This document shows positions 5,929 to 10,744 of a stretch of 10,744 nt of DNA, piece after piece. A program made the translations under genes and the position numbers. A model generated the notes under the pieces. That model was not told the DNA's origin, did no database searches, and was given only the letters and a program-made list of their open reading frames with translations. This DNA is from JAYZVT01 sp050248375. Its GTDB lineage: Bacteria > Pseudomonadota > Alphaproteobacteria > Rhizobiales > Methyloligellaceae. Within the stretch, counting starts at the first letter, position 1. Every line of letters begins with the position of its first letter. Location: assembly GCA_050248375.1 (NCBI GenBank), contig JBFWSL010000120.1, forward strand, positions 1 through 10,744. Reading direction: 5' to 3'.

Positions 5929-7578
5929 TCAGTCCGCCGAGGTCCTGCCGCGCGTCGCGGCCCACAGCTGATAGACAGCCAGCGCCACCAGCACGGCGGC
6001 GATGGACGGCCGCACCCATCCCTGCATCATGAACAGCGGGACGCTGGAGGCGAGCACCATTACCGGACCGTAATAGAGCGTCCAGGCCTGCTTGCCTTTC
6101 TGGCTCTGGTACCAGGGGAAGGCCAGCGAGAAGGCGGCGATGATGATGAAAAACAGCGACCAGGGCCGGCTCAAGAACAGCGTGTAGTCGTCGGAGATGG
6201 CGGTGGCGCGGGCGAGGTTCAACTCCGCCACCTTGCCGAGCACGACGCCAAGGATCATCGGCGCGAGCGGGAAGCCGGCCTTGCGCATGACGTAACCGAC
6301 GATACCGAAGATGAACAGCACCCAGATGTCGGAGATGGAGTTGTTCAGCGCGAACACGCCGATGCCGCAGTAGAGGATGATCACCACGGCCAGGATGTAC
6401 ATGGGGATGCGCACGATGAGCAGGAAGGCGCGCAGGCACACGGATTGCACCGCCACCATGGCGAAGTGGGCCAGGAAGAAGGCGATGAACACCGCGTAGG
6501 CGAGCTGGGTGTTGTCGGCGATGAAGGTGGGGCTCGGGGCGATGTTGTGGATGATGAGCGCGCCGAGCATGACGGCGGTGACGATGTCGCCGGGAATGCC
6601 CAGCGCCATCATCATGATGAGCGCGCCGCCGGCGGTGGCGTTGTTGGCGGATTCCGAGGCGATGATGCCGTCCGGGTGGCCGGTGCCGAACTTCTCGGGC
6701 GTGGGCGAGGCTTTCCTGGCCTGGTCGTAGGCGAGGATGTTGGAGATGGCGGGGCCGGCCGCGGGCAGCACGCCGGTGAGCGAGCCGATCAGGGCGGAGC
6801 GGACCAGGTTGACCCAGGAGCCGAAGATGGTGCGGATGGCCGCGAGATGCTCGACACGCACCACCTTGGCCTTGGCGGTGTCCATGAGCGGCTTGATCGC
6901 GATGGCGCGGTCCTCGACGTCGCTGAGAAGCTGGCTGAAGGCGAACAGGCCGACCAGCACCGGGAGGAAGGGAAATCCCGAGTTGAGCGTGTCGATGCCG
7001 AAGGTGAAGCGCGGCACGCCGGCGAAGTCGTCCTCGCCGACGGTGGCGACGAACAGGCCGAAAAAGCCCGCGATGATGCCCTTCAGCAGGTTCTCGCCCG
7101 CCAGGCTGGCGGTCATGGTCAGCGCGAAAAGAACCAGGGAGAAATAGTCCCAGGGGCCGAATTCGAGGCCGACGCGGGCGAGCAGGGGCGCGAAGGCCAC
7201 GAGCAGGACGGCGCTCACAAGGCCGCCGAAGAACGAGGCCCATACACCCAGCCCAAGCGCCATGCCGGGCCTGCCGGCCCGGGCCATGGGAAAGCCGTCG
7301 AAGGTCGTGGCGACGGAGGCGGGCGTGCCGGGAATGCCGGTGAGGACGCCCGACATGAGGCCGCCGGAGAGACCTCCGACATAGACCGCCAGCATGGTGG
7401 CGAGGCCCTGGGCGGGCGACATGCCGAAGGTGAAGGGCAGCGTCAGCACGACGGCCATGGCGATGGTGAAGCCGGGAATGGCGCCGGCGATGAGGCCGGC
7501 GCAGACGCCCAGCAGCATCAGGGCGATGGTCTGGACCTGGGCGACCTCGAGAAAGGCCTGGAGCAGGGTCTCAAGCAC
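5929..7578 (-). CDS. tctA: tripartite tricarboxylate transporter, large membrane subunit TctA
   Basis: 549-residue inner-membrane permease, the 12-helix-class subunit of a TTT importer, driven by an ion gradient and fed by the periplasmic TctC protein. The N-terminal half has GAIPGFTIAMAV.LTLPFTF (32-51) and YVGGLSGG..GVLTGIPGTPAS (66-88), and the mirrored C-terminal half has LPAAGPAISN then a GIPGD segment, matching the internal duplication of the family. Many hydrophobic helices run through to residue about 540. The start is GTG at 7578, with GGAGG six bases upstream lying in the 12-base gap after the tctB stop. Third gene of tctC-tctB-tctA. The substrate is not defined by the permease; TTT systems carry citrate, tartrate, terephthalate, sulfolactate and other carboxylates. 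Confidence 0.95.
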   Translation of the reverse strand: MLETLLQAFLEVAQVQTIALMLLGVCAGLIAGAIPGFTIAMAVVLTLPFTFGMSPAQGLATMLAVYVGGLSGGLMSGVLTGIPGTPASVATTFDGFPMARAGRPGMALGLGVWASFFGGLVSAVLLVAFAPLLARVGLEFGPWDYFSLVLFALTMTASLAGENLLKGIIAGFFGLFVATVGEDDFAGVPRFTFGIDTLNSGFPFLPVLVGLFAFSQLLSDVEDRAIAIKPLMDTAKAKVVRVEHLAAIRTIFGSWVNLVRSALIGSLTGVLPAAGPAISNILAYDQARKASPTPEKFGTGHPDGIIASESANNATAGGALIMMMALGIPGDIVTAVMLGALIIHNIAPSPTFIADNTQLAYAVFIAFFLAHFAMVAVQSVCLRAFLLIVRIPMYILAVVIILYCGIGVFALNNSISDIWVLFIFGIVGYVMRKAGFPLAPMILGVVLGKVAELNLARATAISDDYTLFLSRPWSLFFIIIAAFSLAFPWYQSQKGKQAWTLYYGPVMVLASSVPLFMMQGWVRPSIAAVLVALAVYQLWAATRGRTSAD

Positions 7579-7590
7579 TGACGGCCTCCA

Positions 7591-8112
7591 TCACAGATGC
7601 GGCATCAGCCTGCCCTCGGGCAGGAAGACGTGCAGCACGAAAGTGAAGACCGCCCACATGAAGCCCACGGTCAGCACCGCGATGCCCAGGTGCATGAGCA
7701 GGCTGCGCGGGCTGCGGGGACCGATGATGCCGAGGCACAGGAAGACGAAGGCGATGCCGGTCAGCAGCATTCCCGTCCAGGGCAGCGCCAGCAGGAAGGC
7801 GAGGAAGAGCAGGAATATCCAGAAGGCGTTGCGGTAGCGTTCGAGCGGGGGAATGGCGGGGGCTTGCGCCTGTGCGGGCCCGGGGGCTGGCGCCACGATG
7901 CTGCGCAGGAGCAGGAGCAGCGTCGAGGCGGTGAGCAGGCCGAGCACCACGCGCGGCCAGATGGAAGGCTGCAACTGCACATACTCGGTGGCGGGGATGG
8001 CGAAGCTGGCGTGGATCATCAGCCCGCAGAAGGCAAGCAGGATGAGCGAAACCCAGGTGTCGCGACTGATCCGCGGCGCCGGGTGCGGCGGCGCTTTCGT
8101 TGTTTTGGCCAT
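7591..8112 (-). CDS. tctB: tripartite tricarboxylate transporter, small membrane subunit TctB
   Basis: 173-residue poorly conserved four-helix subunit of the TTT importer. Hydrophobic segments are at about 19-38, 53-71, 96-130 (two helices) and 140-163, with a Pro/Ala-rich loop (APAPGPAQAQAPA) between helices 2 and 3. Identification rests on size, helix pattern and position between tctC and tctA. I chose the ATG at 8112 (MAKTTKAPPH). The frame also opens at a TTG at 8139, which would add nine residues and lies at the loop edge of a strong hairpin. A purine-rich Shine-Dalgarno-like stretch stands upstream of that hairpin rather than next to the ATG, which is unusual (see separate entry). Confidence 0.88.
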   Translation of the reverse strand: MAKTTKAPPHPAPRISRDTWVSLILLAFCGLMIHASFAIPATEYVQLQPSIWPRVVLGLLTASTLLLLLRSIVAPAPGPAQAQAPAIPPLERYRNAFWIFLLFLAFLLALPWTGMLLTGIAFVFLCLGIIGPRSPRSLLMHLGIAVLTVGFMWAVFTFVLHVFLPEGRLMPHL

Positions 8113-8165
8113 GCGAATTGCCGGCGGCCCCGTCCCCAACGGGACCGCCGGATATCTCCCCTCCC
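8113..8165 (-). promoter_or_regulatory. stem-loop inserted between Shine-Dalgarno and start of tctB
   Basis: On the minus strand GGGAGGGGAG (8165-8156) is followed by ATAT, then a hairpin, then CAATTCGC and the tctB ATG. The hairpin arms on the plus strand are CCGGCGG (8121-8127) with CCGCCGG (8145-8151) and CCCGT (8129-8133) with ACGGG (8139-8143); one C-A mismatch and a five-base loop (8134-8138) complete it. No T-run follows, so it is a poor terminator. Folded, it brings the purine stretch to about 12 bases from the ATG. It may also protect the upstream tctC mRNA from 3' decay, as expected where the binding protein is needed in excess. Confidence 0.6.
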
Positions 8166-8174
8166 GCCGAGCGC

Positions 8175-9131
8175 CTAGCGCTTCAGCATTCCGACAGCTT
8201 CGGCCACCTTCTTCCAGCGGGCGAAGATGTCATCCATGTAGGCCTTGTACTTGTCAGGACCGTAAGCCATGACCTGCGTGCCGCCGACCTTCATGGACTC
8301 CAGCAATTTCGGATCCTTGGCGGCCTTCTGGAACAGCGCGTCGTAATGGGCGATCACTTCCTTCGGCGTTCCCTTCGGCGCGACCACGCCACGGTCGGTG
8401 GCGAAGATCATGTCGATGCCCTGCTCCTTGAGGGTGGGCACGTCGGGCAGCGAGGGATCGCGGGCGTCGGACGCGATGCCCAGCGCCTTCAACTCGTTGG
8501 TGGTGATGTATTTCTGGGCCGCTGCCAGGTTGATCTCGCCGAGCTCGATGTTCTTGGCGAGCAGGGCTGTCATGCGTTCGCGCGTGCCTTCATAGGGCAC
8601 GTGCTTCAGCTTGATACCGGCGGCATCTTCCAGGATGAGGAAGATGAAATGGCTGGTTGAACCGGCGGTGCCGCCGGCGGTGATGGTGCCGGGAGCCTTC
8701 TTGGCGGCCTCCACCATCTCCTTGGCGTCCTTGTAGGGCGTGCCGGGGTTGGCGCCGATGATGGCCGGGGTGCGGGTGAGCAGGGTCACCGGCTCGAAGG
8801 CGTCCCAGGCGAAGTCCACGCGGCCGTTGAAATAGCTGGTGATGGCGCTCTGGTGGATGGCGAACAGGGTGCAGCCGTCGGCGGCGGCGGCCTTGGCCTC
8901 CTTGGCGCCCTTGTTGCCGCCCTGGCCGCCAATGTTGACAACCTGGAGCTGGGGCTTGGCGCCGGCTTCATTGGCCGCGTTGACGAAGGCGCGGAACAGA
9001 ACGTCCGTATCGCCGCCGGCGCCCCACGGGACAATCAGCTTGGCGGTGCTGCAGGGGATTTCAGCGGATACTGCGGGAGAAGCCGCAAACAGGGCGATGG
9101 CGCCCAGGACCGGCGCAACAAACCTACGCAT
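8175..9131 (-). CDS. tctC: tripartite tricarboxylate transporter substrate-binding protein TctC
   Basis: 318-residue periplasmic solute-binding protein of the TTT/TctC (BugT-like) family that captures a small carboxylate-type ligand and delivers it to TctAB. The signal peptide MRRFVAPVLGAIALFAASPAVSA is a clear Sec type with AxA cleavage after residue 23. Ligand-loop regions are IVPWGAGGDTD (33-43), NIGGQGGNKG (66-75) and AGGTAGSTSHF (152-162); the first is IVPFAPGGSTD in many homologues. The C-terminal Y.A.M..I..RW is usual. Two cysteines (27, 87) in the mature chain could form a disulfide. I chose the ATG at 9131: it has AAGGAG at good distance and starts the signal peptide, whereas the frame's extension upstream to 9335 adds unrelated residues. 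First gene of tctCBA. Ligand unknown. Confidence 0.95.
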   Translation of the reverse strand: MRRFVAPVLGAIALFAASPAVSAEIPCSTAKLIVPWGAGGDTDVLFRAFVNAANEAGAKPQLQVVNIGGQGGNKGAKEAKAAAADGCTLFAIHQSAITSYFNGRVDFAWDAFEPVTLLTRTPAIIGANPGTPYKDAKEMVEAAKKAPGTITAGGTAGSTSHFIFLILEDAAGIKLKHVPYEGTRERMTALLAKNIELGEINLAAAQKYITTNELKALGIASDARDPSLPDVPTLKEQGIDMIFATDRGVVAPKGTPKEVIAHYDALFQKAAKDPKLLESMKVGGTQVMAYGPDKYKAYMDDIFARWKKVAEAVGMLKR

Positions 9132-9210
9132 GTGTGTCTCCTTGAGTTGAGCTGGACTGCGACACATGCTCCCCGGTTGTTGGGTCGCTTGCACCGGCCC
9201 ACCGGCCACG

Positions 9211-9239
9211 ATGTTACGCAATGTGACCCCGGGTTCCAA
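9211..9239 (-). promoter_or_regulatory. candidate sigma-70 promoter of tctCBA
   Basis: On the minus strand TTGGAA (9239-9234) is separated by exactly 17 bases from TAACAT (9216-9211), about 80 bases before the tctC ATG. The -10 region overlaps an imperfect dyad GTTAC-GCAAT-GTGAC (9213-9227 on plus). Spacing is ideal and the hexamers fair. No other comparably good pair was noticed in the 232 bp gap. Confidence 0.45.
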
Positions 9240-9252
9240 TCGCCAAGGCGAT
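9239..9252. promoter_or_regulatory. perfect dyad ATCGCC-AA-GGCGAT, candidate operator
   Basis: Perfect 6 bp arms around AA, abutting the -35 box of the proposed tctC promoter. Just to the right lie GAAAA (9253-9257) inverted with TTTTC (9266-9270), ATTTTC repeated at 9265-9270 and 9280-9285 (15 bp apart), and CCCAATTTT / CAATTTGGG (9261-9269 / 9285-9293) as an imperfect inverted repeat. This AT-rich patch sits midway between divergent tctC and the GGT-like gene, where a regulator of both would bind. No regulator gene is in the window. Confidence 0.4.
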
Positions 9253-9349
9253 GAAAACAGCCCAATTTTCGAGCAACTGATTTTCAATTTGGGACTATGT
9301 ACGCGCTCGCGCGGCGGGGATGATCGCGATAGCATCGCTGCCGCAGACC

Positions 9350-9356
9350 AAGGAGG
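9350..9356 (+). promoter_or_regulatory. ribosome binding site deciding the TTG start of the GGT-like gene
   Basis: AAGGAGG, a full-strength Shine-Dalgarno, stands seven bases before TTG at 9364. The residues encoded from there (MRDLARPGRSPVHS) match the usual N-terminus of this protein group, so the TTG is preferred over the ATG at 9415. Confidence 0.8.
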
Positions 9357-9363
9357 CGCAATC

Positions 9364-10744
9364 TTGCGAGACCTCGCCCGGCCCGGCCGTTCCCCCGTTC
9401 ATTCCAGGGAAGGGATGGCCTGCACCTCTCATCCGCTGGCCACGCAGGCGGCCGTCGCCGTGTTGCGCGATGGCGGCAACGCGCTGGATGCGGCGGTGGC
9501 GGCTTGTGCGGTGCAATGCGTGGTGGAGCCGGAGTCGACCGGCATCGGAGGGGACTGCTTCTGCCTCTTCGCGCCGCTGGGAAGCGCGGAGCTTGTCGCC
9601 TATAACGGGTCGGGCCGCGCCCCGGCCGCCGCGACGGCCGGCTGGTATGCGGAGCGGGGCATCCGGCAGATCGAACGGTATTCGCCCCACTCGGTCACGG
9701 TCCCCGGCGCCATCGAGGCCTGGGCCACGCTGCTGGAGGATCACGGCACCAAACCGCTGGCGGAACTGCTTGCTCCGGCGATCCGCTATGCGCGCGACGG
9801 TTATCCCATTTCCTCGCGGGTGTCCTTCGACATCGCGGTGGAGGCGCCGGCGCTGAAGAAGGACTTCGAGGCCGTCAAGATGTTCCTGCCGGGCGGCAAG
9901 GCCCCGCCCGTGGGCTCCGTGCATCGTCAGCCCGGACTGGCCAACACACTGGAAAGAATAGCGAAGCAGGGCCCGGACGGGTTCTACAGGGGGCCGGTGG
10001 CGGATGAGATCGTATCCCTGCTGCAGCGGATGGGCGGCTTGCACACTCTGGAGGATTTCGCCGAGGTGAAAGGCGATTACGTCACTCCCATCTCCACCGG
10101 CTATCGCGGCTACGAGGTCCATCAGTGCCCGCCCAACGGACAGGGCGTCATCGCCTTGCTGCTGCTCAACATCCTCGAAGGCTTCCGGACCGGGGAGGGG
10201 CCGCTGGCGCTGGACCGCGTGGTGGCGGAGATCGAGGCGGGACGGCGGGCCTATGCGGACCGCGCTCTCTACGTCGCCGATCCCGACCGGGCCGAGGTGC
10301 CGGTGGAGATGCTGCTGTCGCAGGCCCATGCCGCCAAGCACAGGGACGACATCCGCGCCGCGACGGAGCCTGGCGCGCGGGCCGCTTATTCGGCGAAGGC
10401 CCATGCCAGCACGGTCTATATCTCGGTAGTGGACAAGGACCGCAACGCCTGCAGTTTCATAAACACGCTCTACCATCCGTTCGGGAGCTGCATCTTCGCG
10501 CCGGAGTCGGGCGTGATGCTGCAGAACCGGGGGCAGGGCTTCGTGCTGGACCCGGAGCATCCCAACTGCATAGCGCCGCGCAAGCGGCCCATGCACACGA
10601 TCATTCCCGGCATGGTGACGGAGGACGGCCGGGCGGTGATGCCGTTCGGCGTCATGGGCGGCGACTACCAGGCTTTCGGCCACATGCAGCTTCTGTCGCG
10701 CTTCCTCGAGTTCGGCCAGGACCTGCAGGAATCCATGGACATGA
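9364..10744 (+). CDS. gamma-glutamyltransferase-like Ntn hydrolase, 3'-truncated by window edge
   Basis: 460 residues are present and the frame is open at the window end; family members have about 520-580. Start is TTG at 9364. N-terminal signature is HPLATQAAVAVLRDGGNALDAAVAA, then EPESTGIGGD (55-64), YNGSGRAP (80-87), CPPNGQG, and after the autocleavage site STVYISVVD, FINTLYHPFGS, QNRGQGF and HTIIPG. Thr350 (STVY) aligns with the nucleophile Thr391 of E. coli GGT, so self-processing into two subunits is expected. GGT's glutamate-binding Arg114 motif (FREMAP) is replaced by NGSGRAP, and TTH by TVY; both resemble the B. subtilis YwrD-type group, whose substrate is, to my knowledge, not established. 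There is no signal peptide, so it is probably cytoplasmic. It shares a divergent control region with tctCBA. Family certain, gamma-glutamyl activity doubtful. Confidence 0.9.
   Translation, partial: MRDLARPGRSPVHSREGMACTSHPLATQAAVAVLRDGGNALDAAVAACAVQCVVEPESTGIGGDCFCLFAPLGSAELVAYNGSGRAPAAATAGWYAERGIRQIERYSPHSVTVPGAIEAWATLLEDHGTKPLAELLAPAIRYARDGYPISSRVSFDIAVEAPALKKDFEAVKMFLPGGKAPPVGSVHRQPGLANTLERIAKQGPDGFYRGPVADEIVSLLQRMGGLHTLEDFAEVKGDYVTPISTGYRGYEVHQCPPNGQGVIALLLLNILEGFRTGEGPLALDRVVAEIEAGRRAYADRALYVADPDRAEVPVEMLLSQAHAAKHRDDIRAATEPGARAAYSAKAHASTVYISVVDKDRNACSFINTLYHPFGSCIFAPESGVMLQNRGQGFVLDPEHPNCIAPRKRPMHTIIPGMVTEDGRAVMPFGVMGGDYQAFGHMQLLSRFLEFGQDLQESMDM

Noticed and set aside
6445..7581. 378-residue plus-strand frame antisense to tctA, rich in Gly, Glu, Asp and His
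   Set aside because: Composition is what the complement of hydrophobic GC-rich codons gives; no domain is seen.
9193..9207. Direct repeat ACCGGCC, 8 bp period, in the tctC leader
   Set aside because: Two short GC-rich copies only; not convincing as a repeat or binding site.
9132..9335. 68-residue N-terminal extension of TctC
   Set aside because: It would place the signal peptide internally; the ATG at 9131 has its own AAGGAG.
9295..10683. 462-residue open frame on the minus strand
   Set aside because: It is antisense to the GGT-like gene, whose motifs and ribosome site are unmistakable.

Overview
The window looks like a piece of a high-GC alphaproteobacterial chromosome. The evidence is the strong GC bias at third codon positions, the style of the single-domain cold-shock protein, the tripartite tricarboxylate transporter (TTT) genes, and several large open frames that are only antisense shadows of GC-rich genes. 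I see no rRNA, tRNA, CRISPR array, insertion sequence, integrase or phage gene. The assignment to Alphaproteobacteria is inference, not a match.

Layout, left to right. (1) 1-765 (+): almost complete trans-aconitate 2-methyltransferase (tam), cut only at its N-terminus by the window edge. (2) 796-1638 (+): alpha/beta hydrolase of the kynurenine-formamidase type. Its stop codon shares the four bases CTAG with the stop of the next, convergent gene. (3) 3141-1635 (-): a two-gene operon of a GNAT acetyltransferase and a carbon-nitrogen (nitrilase-superfamily) hydrolase, overlapping by 11 bases. (4) 3142-3463: a gene-free 322 bp leader and regulatory region full of small palindromes. (5) 3464-3673 (+): cold-shock domain protein, followed by a long hairpin. 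(6) 3823-5916 (+): a HisD-family NAD-dependent dehydrogenase, which resembles sulfopropanediol dehydrogenase HpsN more than biosynthetic HisD, then an SDR dehydrogenase 3 bp downstream. (7) 9131-5929 (-): a complete TTT operon, tctC-tctB-tctA, converging on the SDR gene with only 12 bp between stops. (8) 9364-10744 (+): a gamma-glutamyltransferase-like Ntn hydrolase with a TTG start, divergent from tctC and cut by the right window edge.

How the genes may work together: the HisD-like dehydrogenase, the SDR and the periplasmic-binding-protein-dependent TTT importer face each other and make a plausible uptake-and-oxidation module for a small anionic hydroxylated compound. Dihydroxypropanesulfonate or a related sulfonate is the leading guess, because HpsN is a HisD homologue that works alongside other dehydrogenases and because a TTT system (SlcHFG) is known for sulfolactate. 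No desulfonating enzyme lies in the window, so this stays inference. The GGT-like enzyme shares the divergent control region with tctC and could belong to the same regulon.

The most unusual sequence-level signals are non-coding. A strong stem-loop sits exactly between a purine-rich Shine-Dalgarno-like stretch and the start codon of tctB. A perfect 14 bp dyad abuts the -35 box of a good candidate tctC promoter. Dense palindromes lie upstream of the cold-shock gene.
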